Source: Exilibacterium sp. (GTDB lineage Bacteria; Pseudomonadota; Gammaproteobacteria; Pseudomonadales; Cellvibrionaceae). Taken from it: 64,000 nt of DNA. A program made the translations under genes and the position numbers. The notes under the pieces are model-generated. The model had not been told where the DNA came from. It saw nothing but the letters and a program-made list of their open reading frames with translations, and ran no database searches. The DNA lies in assembly GCA_028280195.1 (NCBI GenBank), contig JANQMH010000112.1:1-64000 (forward strand), read 5' to 3'. How positions within the stretch are numbered: position 1 is the stretch's first letter; every line of letters begins with the position of its first letter. Shown here piece after piece: positions 37,059-46,572 of this stretch.

Positions 37059-39002
37059 ATGCAGTCGTTTATCGGTGTTATTGCAGTGCCGGCGCGCAAC
37101 CTGATGAGAAGCCTGCGCAACGGCCAAAAATTTCTCTTGATCACCCTGGCGTTTCTGATTCCCATCTGCGTTTCGCAGGTGCTGCTGATGAGCCAGTACG
37201 AACGCTCGATTTCGATGTTGCAAAACGAGCTTGACGGCCTGCAGTATCTGCGCAGCAGTCGCCAGTTGATGTTCGATATCGACGCCGCCCTGTTGCGCGG
37301 CGATGCCCTGCCCGCGCTGGCGCCGCCGGCACAGGTCGCGCCGTGGCTCGACCGGCACGATGCCGTGGCGACCACCCGCGCGCAGCTGCAGCGCGGCCTC
37401 AGCGAGGGCAGCGCCAATATTTTCGCGCTGCTGGGTTTTTACCAGCGCGCCCTGGCCGACTACAGCAGCCTCAGCCTGGCCGACGATCTCGCCACCAACC
37501 GCCTGGTGCGCTTCTATGCCGACTATCTGCGCGAGCTGCAGGGGGAGGTGGTCAACGTCGGGCGGACCGCCTCGCGGATCGCCGCTGTCGGGCGTTTCAA
37601 TCCCGACAGCTTTATCGCCCTGTCCAATGCGGTGGAACTGTCCCAGGGCAAACTCAATACTGCGGATATCTATATACAGGAGACGCTGGATCTGAATGCC
37701 GTGGCCGCAGATCGCCTGGGCCTGCCGTGGCAGGCCTTCAATGCGGAGATGTCGGCCCTGCTCGAACTGGTTACCGGCCGCATGCTCGACCCCGAAGTGA
37801 TCGAAGTGGACCGCCCCCGGGTGCGCCAGTCCTGGGCCCAGGTCAGCGCCGCCGCGGCGCAGCTGGCCGGCCAGCTGGAACCGCTGATCGCCGAACTGAT
37901 CGGCGCCCGCCTGGATCAGTACCAGCGCAACCGCACCCTGTCGCTGCTGGTGTTGTCGGCGGGCCTGGTGCTGGCGGCGGTATTGTTCTGCGGCTTCTAC
38001 ATGGCCGTGCGCGGCAGCACCCTGGCGGTGACTGCGGCGGTGGAGCGGCTGGCGGACGGCGACCTATGCCAGCGGGCGGTGGTGGCCGGGCGCGATGAGT
38101 GGTCCGATATCGGCGAGCGCATCAATGCCATGGCTGCAGCGCTGGAAAACCTGGTCAGCGGCGTCAACGCGTCGGCGCTGACACTTGACGACTCACTGTC
38201 GAGCCTGCGGCAGGTGGCGGCAAATGCGCGCCAGGGGGCGCAGGTGCAAAACCGCGATACCGAAATCCTGGTACAGACCATTACCGATCTGCACGCTTCA
38301 TCGCAGACCGTGCACGGCCAGATTGCCGACACCGTCAGCACTGCCGGCGGCGCCCAGGAGGCGGCCGGCGAGGGGCGCCGTTCCCTGACCGAACTGGAAG
38401 CGGTGATGACGCGGCTGAAAGACGAGTTGAGTTCCGCCCAGTCCTCCATCGCGCGGCTGGTAGAGGACACGCGCAATATCGGTGGTATTTCCAGCGCCAT
38501 TAACGAGATTGCCGAGCAGACCAACCTGCTGGCCCTCAACGCCGCCATCGAAGCGGCGCGCGCCGGCGAGCAGGGTCGCGGTTTTGCCGTGGTTGCCGAC
38601 GAAGTCCGGACACTGGCGCTGAAAACCCAGGAGCAGACGGAAAAAATCAACGCCACGCTGACGGCGATCGAGGAGGCCTCCATTGTCAGCGAGCGCAGTA
38701 TGGGTGAAACCGGCGCACAGATGGCGCAGAGCTATGAAAAAGTCGGCGTGGTTGCCACCACCCTCAATCGCCTGGGAGAACTCATCGACGACGTGCACAG
38801 TGCCGGCAATGTCATCACCACCTCCACCGAGCAGCAGCACCAGCTGCTGGAGCAGATGATCGGCATGTCGAACGAGATCCGCGAGGTCACCGACAATACT
38901 TTCAAAGGGGCGGAGGCCACCGGCGAATCCGTCGAGCGCATTACCCGGGTAGCGGCACAGTTGAGTGCGGAAATATCGCGTTTTAAGGTGGCGTCGGACT
39001 AA
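37059..39002 (+). CDS. Methyl-accepting chemotaxis protein
   Basis: Transmembrane chemoreceptor of 647 residues. First membrane helix near 26-48, a roughly 240-residue all-helical periplasmic sensor, second helix near 290-312, then HAMP ([16 protein letters not shown]). The signalling tip [20 protein letters not shown] with [15 protein letters not shown] is canonical. It has no C-terminal NWETF-type tether. Ligand unknown. Stands alone; other chemotaxis genes are not in the window. Confidence 0.94.
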   Translation: MQSFIGVIAVPARNLMRSLRNGQKFLLITLAFLIPICVSQVLLMSQYERSISMLQNELDGLQYLRSSRQLMFDIDAALLRGDALPALAPPAQVAPWLDRHDAVATTRAQLQRGLSEGSANIFALLGFYQRALADYSSLSLADDLATNRLVRFYADYLRELQGEVVNVGRTASRIAAVGRFNPDSFIALSNAVELSQGKLNTADIYIQETLDLNAVAADRLGLPWQAFNAEMSALLELVTGRMLDPEVIEVDRPRVRQSWAQVSAAAAQLAGQLEPLIAELIGARLDQYQRNRTLSLLVLSAGLVLAAVLFCGFYMAVRGSTLAVTAAVERLADGDLCQRAVVAGRDEWSDIGERINAMAAALENLVSGVNASALTLDDSLSSLRQVAANARQGAQVQNRDTEILVQTITDLHASSQTVHGQIADTVSTAGGAQEAAGEGRRSLTELEAVMTRLKDELSSAQSSIARLVEDTRNIGGISSAINEIAEQTNLLALNAAIEAARAGEQGRGFAVVADEVRTLALKTQEQTEKINATLTAIEEASIVSERSMGETGAQMAQSYEKVGVVATTLNRLGELIDDVHSAGNVITTSTEQQHQLLEQMIGMSNEIREVTDNTFKGAEATGESVERITRVAAQLSAEISRFKVASD

Positions 39003-39268
39003 AGGCGGGTTATGACTTTATCAGCCATAGGTTTTGACAAAGCCTTGCTGACAGCTCTGTGCCGGCAATGGACTGCTGAGACAGCGCCGCCAGCGGGAAT
39101 TTTGGCATACTCGAAGCGCCAAATTTCCTCACAGCAATAAGGACATCCCAAAACACCGCAACCAATATACCTATCGTCAAACCCTGTTTTCATTTTATAC
39201 TCAAGCATCGTTCCCTTATTTGCAAAGTCCCTCTTTGCAAAGCCGGCCTATGAGAGTATCGCGTACCG

Positions 39269-39670
39269 ATGGGTGTAAAAACTGACCTCAGGATGAAAAT
39301 ATCAACATACAAGCCAGAACATGAAGAGGCTGTACTGGCAGCCATTAAAAAGGACCCCGACTGGGATATATTCACCAATGAAGGCGCTATAGATAGTTAC
39401 AGGAAGTCCCTGAGGAACAGTGTCACATATGTATGCCATGATAATGGCGAACTCTGTGGATATATCAGAGCATTTCTGGATGATGGATTGGCTGTTTATA
39501 TCAGCGAGCTATACGTCTTGCCGGCCTGGAGAAATCGGAAAATAGGGCGATCGCTGCTGAAGCAGATGAAAATGGATTTCTCCAGCCTGACTGTCTATGT
39601 CTTATCTGATGAAGATGTTTATTATGAGAAAATGGGATACAAAAAAATAGGTTCAGTGTTCGAGTTGTAG
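39269..39670 (+). CDS. GNAT-family N-acetyltransferase
   Basis: Acetyltransferase of 133 residues (125 if the ATG at 39293 is used). The core SELYVLPAWRNRKIGRSLLK contains the acetyl-CoA loop, and YYEKMGYKKIG is the usual C-terminal motif. AT-rich compared with the preceding chemoreceptor; it marks the start of the accessory stretch that continues to about 46560. Substrate unknown. Confidence 0.8.
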   Translation: MGVKTDLRMKISTYKPEHEEAVLAAIKKDPDWDIFTNEGAIDSYRKSLRNSVTYVCHDNGELCGYIRAFLDDGLAVYISELYVLPAWRNRKIGRSLLKQMKMDFSSLTVYVLSDEDVYYEKMGYKKIGSVFEL

Positions 39671-39839
39671 ATGAGGGATTGCATGGAGGAAGTAGAAAAC
39701 ATATTCTGTTTTCGCTGACTACAGAACCATAATAGCAGCTGGGCTTTTAGAAGCTACATTAATGGGTAATTTTAGTTATGTATCAGGTGCATGGGATAAC
39801 TGAATAGGTACCATAAATTCCTCAGCTTCCGTGTCGCAC

Positions 39840-41987
39840 CTAAAATTTGTATGAGATGTCGAGGCCAGCAGTTCTAGGTGTGCCGAAAGCCTGTATCGTA
39901 GTAACGGCAGGAGAGCCAATTGGAAAACCAAGCGCTGCATACTCTTCATCTGCCAGATTTTTACCCCAGACAGCTATGCTAAATGCGCCGCTATTTCTTC
40001 CAATAGGAATCTCACTCAAAGTCAAACGCGCATTGATTAGAGTGTAGGCGTCCAATCGTGGCGAAGTCACGGGAGAGTGTGCATATTGATCCGTTGAGGT
40101 TATGTTTAAATGTGCTCTCAGTTTTCCGAGAGACCAGAGAGGGAATGTATAATCCAGCTTTAAAGAACCAGCGTGTTGCGGCGTTTGTATTATTTCAAAT
40201 TGTTGTCGTTCGCCATTTGCCAACGGATTTGGTTGTAGCGGCATATCATCGTCTAAGTAAGTGTAGTTCAACCCCAAGATCAGCTCATCTGTTAGCATTG
40301 CTGTAAAGTCCATCTCGAAACCACTCAGCTTAACTGTTTTTTCCGCATTAATTGTTTCTATGATAACTACGTTAACAGGGTCTACGAAGTCAAACTGCAT
40401 ATCCTTATAGTTGCTGCGAAATAGCGCTGTATTTATGCGCAGGCGTTGCCCCCAGAGCTGTGATTTTAAACCGATCTCCCATGTTTTAGTCACTTGTTCG
40501 TCGAAGGGACTAAAACTTGCGGATCGGATATTAAACCCACCGGCCTTGTAAGCTGTACCCCATTTAACATAAGACGAAATGTCCTCAAACCAGTCATATT
40601 GCAATGTAACAGCAGTATCGAAGTGTTCGGTTTTGAGATCAAATTCTTGCGTGGCGAACTGGAATCTTTTACCTAGTTTTTCATCTTCGGTATAACGGCC
40701 CCCTAGCGTAACGTGTAAGCGATCCAATGACCAAGTGGCTTGTCCATAAGCAGCAAGTGATGTCGCATCGCTATCAACAAAGGTAATCGGCGTACCACCG
40801 GGTGGATCAATTGGAGCAAAGGGAAGTTCAGTAGACGTGTCTAAGCTAAATAAGAACTGAATGTCTTGTTCGACATCTTCGCGAAAGTAATATAAGCCGG
40901 CTACCCACTGAATTGGTTCCTGGTTGCCAATGAGCTGGAATTCTTGCGACAGCTGCGCCTGTCGTGTGTCTTCGGCAACGATCAATCCATTGTTGTACAA
41001 AACCCCTCCATAGTTATTGTTACTGTCCTCTTTTACATCACGATAGCCGCTAATTGAACGGAACTTCACTTGGTTGTTTAGCGCCCAGTCAATGGTTAAT
41101 CCATGACCTCTTATGTCAGTTTGGGTAGGGTCCAAGGGCGCTATTGGGTAGCGAGTTTTCGATTGACGTTGCCGCTCTCTACCGATGATTCCATTAGTAT
41201 CTTCATACAGCTGAAAATATACCTGTGTAGATTCCAATGTAGCATTATCATATGTATAGTCGAGGCTGACAGTTCTGCTCGGCCGAGCGCTTAAACTCAA
41301 CCTTCCTCCGCTTTTTTCTATCTCTCCATAATCCGCTTGCCCGGCAGCAGTGTTGTCTACCCAGCCACCCCGTTCTGTGTGAAGGTAATCAATTTTTGAA
41401 CGTATACCTGCTACCTCTGGTAAGTTGAGACGAGTCAAGCTGCGCCAAGCGTCGTATCTGCCAACACCAAACGTTTGTTCAATTCCTAACTTGCCGGTAG
41501 GTTTTTTCGAGATGAGGCTGATGGCACCGCCCGTAGCATTACGGCCAAATAGTGTGCCCTGCGGACCACGTAGTACCTCAATCCGCTCAAGATCGGTAAG
41601 CTCCATTGACAGGGCTTGGGTACGCCCTATATAAACGCCATCTTGATAAACGGCCACAGCACTTTCGCGAGTTGCTTGTGTCGTGTCAATAGGTCCATTA
41701 CCACGAATGGTAATCGCCAAAGATGTTGATACGTTGCCATTAGGGCTGACTCTTAACGAAGGTACGATGCCGCTTTCCAGATCCTGCAAACTTGAGATAC
41801 CTATTTGCACTAATTGATCTTCGTTGAGTACAGCAATCGATATGGGTGCATCTTGAAGTGATTGCTCTCTTTTTTGTGCTGTAACTATTACTTCCTCTAA
41901 TATCAATTGCTCATTGGCAGCTGTGCCGATTGATAAAGATAACGCCGGTAACAATATCGCTGAAGAAGTAGTAGACAGACATCTCAT
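39840..41987 (-). CDS. TonB-dependent receptor linked to a P450
   Basis: Outer-membrane receptor of 715 residues. A signal peptide (about 1-24) is followed by a TonB box (LEEVIVTAQKREQSLQDAPI), then the plug with AVYQDGVYIGRTQA and DLERIEVLRGPQGTLFGRNATGG, and the barrel ending GLDISYKF with terminal Phe. This is the receptor group often found near catabolic genes for hydrophobic compounds rather than clear siderophore genes. Last gene of a LuxR-P450-receptor transcript; the P450 gene ends 24 bases upstream. It may import the P450 substrate. Confidence 0.9.
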   Translation of the reverse strand: MRCLSTTSSAILLPALSLSIGTAANEQLILEEVIVTAQKREQSLQDAPISIAVLNEDQLVQIGISSLQDLESGIVPSLRVSPNGNVSTSLAITIRGNGPIDTTQATRESAVAVYQDGVYIGRTQALSMELTDLERIEVLRGPQGTLFGRNATGGAISLISKKPTGKLGIEQTFGVGRYDAWRSLTRLNLPEVAGIRSKIDYLHTERGGWVDNTAAGQADYGEIEKSGGRLSLSARPSRTVSLDYTYDNATLESTQVYFQLYEDTNGIIGRERQRQSKTRYPIAPLDPTQTDIRGHGLTIDWALNNQVKFRSISGYRDVKEDSNNNYGGVLYNNGLIVAEDTRQAQLSQEFQLIGNQEPIQWVAGLYYFREDVEQDIQFLFSLDTSTELPFAPIDPPGGTPITFVDSDATSLAAYGQATWSLDRLHVTLGGRYTEDEKLGKRFQFATQEFDLKTEHFDTAVTLQYDWFEDISSYVKWGTAYKAGGFNIRSASFSPFDEQVTKTWEIGLKSQLWGQRLRINTALFRSNYKDMQFDFVDPVNVVIIETINAEKTVKLSGFEMDFTAMLTDELILGLNYTYLDDDMPLQPNPLANGERQQFEIIQTPQHAGSLKLDYTFPLWSLGKLRAHLNITSTDQYAHSPVTSPRLDAYTLINARLTLSEIPIGRNSGAFSIAVWGKNLADEEYAALGFPIGSPAVTTIQAFGTPRTAGLDISYKF

Positions 41988-42011
41988 TATTTGAAGTCCA
42001 TTTATCCAATT

Positions 42012-43202
42012 CTAGTTGTGGTATTGTAAGTTAGCGGGTAACTTTGTTACCCCATGCACAAATGGTGAGTCCACCCACTCAAGCTCATCTGCCGACAAGC
42101 AGCTAATATTTGAAATATGCGACAGTAAACACTCGAAAGCCACTTGAGTTTGTATCCGTGTTAACGCCATACCAATACAGATGTTGGGGCCGTTTCCAAA
42201 AGTCAGATAGTCTTTTGGTTTGCGATTAAACTCAAAGCTATCAGGATTTGTGTACCGCCTTGGATCTCTATTTGCGGCCGCCAACAGAAGCAACACAGGG
42301 GCTTCGGCAGGTATAGTTATTCCGTGCAGTGTAACTGGTTGAGTTGTATGCCGGAGAGATATCGGCGCAGGCGAATACAAACGCAATAGTTCATCTACAA
42401 ATGCTGGAATTTTTTCTGGCTGCCGCAATACTGAACTGAGTAAAGTGGGGTCTTTAGCCAGTTGCAACAGACCATTGCCGATTACATGAACGGGATTTTG
42501 ATAGCCACCGCGAAAAAGTATGTCGAGTGCGCTTCTAATCATGGCATCAGAGAGAGCTTCACCGTCTATTTCTGCCTTAATGAGTTCGGAAACAATATCG
42601 CTCTGAGGCTTTATGCGCCTGTCAGTTATTATAGACGTATAAAATAACTGCTGCCTTAAATAGGTATCTTCAATATACTCAACGATGTGATCTTCAGGCT
42701 TTTCATAGTACAGCAGCTCCATAGCTTGAGTGTATTTCCGAACGTTTTCTGAATCGATAGCGTCGTCTAAACCAGTTACTCTTGCAAATACTGCATTTAC
42801 ATAGGGATATGCGAAATGCTCAATAAATTCAACCTCTTGCTTATCCACAAAAGTGGCTATCAATGACTCCGCGATTTCTTCCATAAAGGGGCGCAGTTTA
42901 CTCAAAGAGCGAGCCATAAATGCCGACGTATTCACTAGCGCACGGTACTGCCCGTGCTTAGCCGAACTGGGGTTTTGAGAAATAACGAAAAGGTCATGTT
43001 GACATTTTTTACTTAGCCAGGGTGGAGACATTAGCTCCATTCGCTTTTCTACTGTAAAACGATTAAAATCCTTTGATGCAGCTTTGACATCTTCGTATCG
43101 ACTGATTATCCACATGTCCTCCGGCTGTACATGGAAAACAGGGTGCTCTTCTCGGATCGAGGCATAAGCCGGATAAGGGTTGGATAATGGAAACGTAAGC
43201 AT
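42012..43202 (-). CDS. Cytochrome P450 with atypical helix I
   Basis: Soluble class I-type bacterial P450, 396 residues. The haem loop FGNGPNICIG (Cys342) and ExxR (E271, R274 in DELLRLYSP) are intact, as is the helix C region HGQYRALVNTSAF. In helix I the usual AGxET(T) reads RGGYQNP (231-237): Gln-Asn replaces the acid-alcohol pair and Pro follows. Such changes occur in P450s that use the substrate for proton delivery or act differently from ordinary hydroxylases. No ferredoxin or reductase gene is nearby. AAAGG precedes the ATG. Lies between a LuxR-type gene and a receptor gene on the same strand. Confidence 0.92.
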   Translation of the reverse strand: MLTFPLSNPYPAYASIREEHPVFHVQPEDMWIISRYEDVKAASKDFNRFTVEKRMELMSPPWLSKKCQHDLFVISQNPSSAKHGQYRALVNTSAFMARSLSKLRPFMEEIAESLIATFVDKQEVEFIEHFAYPYVNAVFARVTGLDDAIDSENVRKYTQAMELLYYEKPEDHIVEYIEDTYLRQQLFYTSIITDRRIKPQSDIVSELIKAEIDGEALSDAMIRSALDILFRGGYQNPVHVIGNGLLQLAKDPTLLSSVLRQPEKIPAFVDELLRLYSPAPISLRHTTQPVTLHGITIPAEAPVLLLLAAANRDPRRYTNPDSFEFNRKPKDYLTFGNGPNICIGMALTRIQTQVAFECLLSHISNISCLSADELEWVDSPFVHGVTKLPANLQYHN

Positions 43203-43248
43203 AGTAACCTTTCTTCCTCGCCTGTCAGTGTTGGAGGCGTGATTATGT

Positions 43249-44100
43249 CTATGAAATTAAACCGAGCTTAAGGGCTTTGTCATAAGCACCGTAGTTGGTT
43301 TTTACACCCAAGTCTTGTTTAATCGCGGCGATATGCTTCTCGGCGGTACTTGTAGCAATGCCCATTTTGTCAGCTGCCAAATTGACGGGTAAGTCATTTT
43401 TAACCATAGTAAAGAGCAGGGTGTATCTTTTGGCCCTAACTAATTGATTGTAGTGCTGTATACTCCCATTTAAATCGTCCTGGAACTTAATGCGACTGAT
43501 ATCGTTAATCACCTGGCCGAGCACATGTAGCTTGTTTGCCGAAACATTCACTCTTTTTCTAAAATCTTCTTGATTTATTTTTTGAGCGTTTACACTAAAT
43601 AGAACACGGTTATCATGTCCGCCTATAGACTTTAAAGGAATGCAATAACTATCTTTATATTCAAAGCTTCTGCACAGTGCTAATAGTTCTTTGAATCCAT
43701 CAAATTCAGTACACTTAAGTGGATATTTTTTTATCCAGCTTGCAATATCGGATTGAAATGCGGGTAAATCACTGGCTTTCGTGTGTTTTAATAAAAAATC
43801 ATATTCATGAAGCGAATCTGACAAATATGTTACTAGTAGCGATTCGTGAGTATTACCCACAAGCTCAGATATTGTGAGATGGCTGGGTAGATCCAATTGA
43901 GCGAAACCCCAATGGCTAAAACCGAGTTTGCATAGTTGCTCCTCGATGCGGGTTTTAAAATCCTTAAAGTCACGTGCGTTTTTTAGATATTTGTAAATTC
44001 CCGCTTCATATCTTTCTATGCTTAGCGAGTGATTAGAGTTTCTTTGCCCTAAAGCTAGAAGTTTTGCCATACTGAAGTCCCTGAATAAGACCGACGACAA
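43249..44100 (-). CDS. LuxR-type regulator A (first of P450 operon)
   Basis: Transcription regulator of 283 residues. The N-terminal 180 residues resemble an autoinducer-binding domain; the conserved Asp is in EYDFLLKHT, but the Pro that normally follows is Phe. The C-terminal LuxR helix-turn-helix is LPVNLAADKMGIATSTAEKH followed by IAAIKQDLGVK. No luxI-type synthase is present in the window. It is the first gene of the transcript with the P450 (46-base gap) and receptor, and is divergent from two paralogues. Confidence 0.85.
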   Translation of the reverse strand: MSSVLFRDFSMAKLLALGQRNSNHSLSIERYEAGIYKYLKNARDFKDFKTRIEEQLCKLGFSHWGFAQLDLPSHLTISELVGNTHESLLVTYLSDSLHEYDFLLKHTKASDLPAFQSDIASWIKKYPLKCTEFDGFKELLALCRSFEYKDSYCIPLKSIGGHDNRVLFSVNAQKINQEDFRKRVNVSANKLHVLGQVINDISRIKFQDDLNGSIQHYNQLVRAKRYTLLFTMVKNDLPVNLAADKMGIATSTAEKHIAAIKQDLGVKTNYGAYDKALKLGLIS

Positions 44101-44701
44101 ACTGCAGTGGTCCAGATAAATTGCGTTGTACTGTAATTACGCAGATGGCAGGTTTTACCTCAACTGAAAGTTTCTATATACGGAATATATTGGTTTTTCC
44201 GCTTCTCCCCCGATGGATCTGCTAACTAGCAGTATTGATATGTAAGGTATTCTTTTTAGGCATTTAGATGGTTAAATATATAGCAATATCGCATAAATGG
44301 TTTTTCTATTTTCGCTAACCTGTTGATATTTCGCTATTTCTACTACGACCACCTTATGCGGTGATCTACTTCTGAGCGCTGGCTATTTGTAGGAAATCCA
44401 GCATCTCATGGTTTCTCCATATATGGGATAGCGGAAATCCGCTATATAAACCAGGTAAATCACAATTTAAAACCGCAGTCTTATTCCTATAATTTGATCT
44501 CATTCAGATGTAGAGAATTGGGTTAACAAAAGAAAAGCTCGTCGCGAGGTCGTTAGCTTTTTCGCCAGTTAATCCCAATTAATCTTCATTCTGAGAGTCA
44601 AGGCTGTCGTAGTTTGTGTGATGATAATAACGAGTATTAGCTGATGGTTTTATTGCAGATATCCAGTTTATTGCAATTCCATATTCGACCAAGGTTCAGT
44701 T
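44101..44701. other. 600-base divergent control region
   Basis: No gene seen. AT-rich DNA between regulator A (minus) and regulators B and C (plus). It contains the 18-base palindrome listed separately and further TAGC/CGCTA-like half-sites around 44280-44335. It should hold promoters in both directions. Confidence 0.6.
44428..44445. promoter_or_regulatory. lux-box-like perfect palindrome
   Basis: ATAGCGGA and TCCGCTAT, exact reverse complements, separated by AA: 18 bases in all, the size and symmetry of a LuxR-family binding site. It lies about 330 bases upstream of regulator A and 257 bases upstream of regulator B. Binding by any of the three regulators is inferred. Confidence 0.55.
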
Positions 44702-45517
44702 GTGCATAGCATAACAACCCTCAAAAATAGCAGTAGTAATGAAGGTCAATCATCATCCAACTACTATTTTTACTCACGATTGTCAAACGCGAAAACACTC
44801 TTGCTGTTTAAGGAGGCTATTGTAGAGATCCTGGGGACGCTAGGGTTGAATAGCTTTCGTTTCGCGCCCGTGGGGGTAGAGAATCCTAGGTTACTGTCAA
44901 ACTGGTCTGCTGATTTGCTAGAACAGTACGAACAATACACTGTATACGATTTGGTCTCTCGCCACGCTGAGAATCAAACATCACCTGTCTATATGTCTAC
45001 GATTGCCGACTACGTCAGACAATCACCACTAGCACTTGAATCTAATGAAAAGTATTTGGAGTTATACAAATTTCTAGTCGAGCGGAATCATTATGATATC
45101 TACAACATCCCTTATCGCACACCAATAGGCATTAACTACTTATTCTCTGTAAGCAAATTGAATATGGAACAAGATGAATTTCGCTTGCTAATAGAAAATC
45201 AACGGTCCATTCTCTATTTGTTAGGTGATATCGCCGCTAATATCGCGATAGCTAGGTATGCATCATACTTTTTTGGTCCTAAAGCCTTTAGTCAGCGCAT
45301 GGGTGTTACTCCTAAGCAAGTAGAAATACTGAATATAGTGGCTAAAGGGAATGTGACACTACAGGGTGCAGCTGAACGATTACATATTAGTCTGGATACA
45401 GCAAATAAACATATTGCTGCTATTAAGGCTGCTCTAGGGGCAAAAACTCAAGGGGCAGCTGTATATCGTGGTATCGTTACTGGCCTAATTGATATCGATG
45501 CTCAGGAATGGGAATAG
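44702..45517 (+). CDS. LuxR-type regulator B
   Basis: Transcription regulator of 271 residues, clearly paralogous to the next gene. N-terminal ligand-domain landmarks: NYYFYSRLS, SNWSADLLEQYEQYTVYDLV (Asp kept, the following Pro replaced by Leu) and YNIPYRTPIGINYLFSV. The C-terminal helix-turn-helix is GVTPKQVEILNIVAKGNVTL, then HISLDTANKHIAAIKAALGA. GTG start with AAGG upstream. Begins the plus-strand arm of the divergent cluster. Confidence 0.85.
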   Translation: MHSITTLKNSSSNEGQSSSNYYFYSRLSNAKTLLLFKEAIVEILGTLGLNSFRFAPVGVENPRLLSNWSADLLEQYEQYTVYDLVSRHAENQTSPVYMSTIADYVRQSPLALESNEKYLELYKFLVERNHYDIYNIPYRTPIGINYLFSVSKLNMEQDEFRLLIENQRSILYLLGDIAANIAIARYASYFFGPKAFSQRMGVTPKQVEILNIVAKGNVTLQGAAERLHISLDTANKHIAAIKAALGAKTQGAAVYRGIVTGLIDIDAQEWE

Positions 45518-45528
45518 TATAAGGAAAT

Positions 45529-46374
45529 TTGTGGATATCGTCATACAGTCGTTCAGCAATTTTACCTGGTATCTTTAAAGTAGGGGGTTCGGTGTTTGAC
45601 CGAAAATCAGTCGACTTTTATTTCTATTCTCATTTATCTGTGGTGCAATCCCCAAAAGAGCTGAAACAGGCTATCGTGAGGGCTCTGGAACCGATGGGCT
45701 TAGACAGTTTTCGTTTCACAGTCTTGGGTGTAGAACAACCTCGGCAACTGTCGAACTGGTCTGAGTTATTGTTGAAAGTGTATGAAGACTATTACGAATT
45801 TGATCTGATAGCACGGCAGGGAGACAAGACAATAATGAAGCCGGTGTATCAGTCCGCTATTATTGAATACTTAAAGCAGTCCCCCTTTGAACTAGATGTG
45901 AACGATAAATTTCTAGCACTTTGCCGGCAAGCTGCTAAGTATGGTTGCCTGGATACCTACAATATTACTTATAAGACCATCATCGGTATAAATTGTCTAT
46001 TTACAGTTACTAAGTTGGGTGTGGACCCGGAACCTTTTCGAGCGTTGATCGAGACTCATCAGCCGCTACTTTATCTTCTGGGAGATATTAGTACCAATTT
46101 TGCGATCAGTCGCTTCGCCCCATTCTTTATTGGCCAGAAGGCTTTTATGCGACTCTCAGGGGTTACACCCAAACAATTACAGCTTTTACGAATTTTAGCT
46201 AAGGATAATGTCACTCTTAAAGACGCGGCTGAAAAAATGCATATTAGCAAGGAGACGGCAAACAAGCACATCGCCGCCATCAAGCTGGCTTTAAGTGCCA
46301 AGACTCAAGCAACGGCCATATACCGGGGGATCGTAACAGGGCTTATTGATATCGATAATAGGCAATGGGATTGA
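45529..46374 (+). CDS. LuxR-type regulator C
   Basis: Third LuxR-type regulator, up to 281 residues. It matches regulator B almost block for block: FYFYSHLS, SNWSELLLKVYEDYYEFDLI, YNITYKTIIGINCLFTV, GVTPKQLQLLRILAKDNVTL and HISKETANKHIAAIKLALSA. Again the Pro after the conserved Asp is Leu. The long frame starts with TTG at 45529, 11 bases after gene B; a GTG at 45592 behind AGGGGG is an equally good start. B and C look like a tandem duplication that has diverged in the ligand domain. Confidence 0.85.
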   Translation: MWISSYSRSAILPGIFKVGGSVFDRKSVDFYFYSHLSVVQSPKELKQAIVRALEPMGLDSFRFTVLGVEQPRQLSNWSELLLKVYEDYYEFDLIARQGDKTIMKPVYQSAIIEYLKQSPFELDVNDKFLALCRQAAKYGCLDTYNITYKTIIGINCLFTVTKLGVDPEPFRALIETHQPLLYLLGDISTNFAISRFAPFFIGQKAFMRLSGVTPKQLQLLRILAKDNVTLKDAAEKMHISKETANKHIAAIKLALSAKTQATAIYRGIVTGLIDIDNRQWD

Positions 46375-46572
46375 TCGGCATCTTAAAACACTATCTCTTT
46401 GATAAATCGGAAGTAGTTTTATCGTTGTAAAGAAATAGAGAGCAAACACGGGAAAAGGGTCTTTAAAAGGCTTCCAAAGAATCTTCAGTCGTTTTGATAA
46501 GCTGAATGTTATTTTTAGGTTTTTCATCAGCTTTTCGTCGATTGTAGATAAGTTGATTAGTGTAGACAGGCC

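Noticed and set aside
38999-39208. Small Cys-containing frame on the minus strand after the chemoreceptor gene
   Set aside because: No ribosome site, overlaps the chemoreceptor stop, and no recognisable zinc motif pattern.
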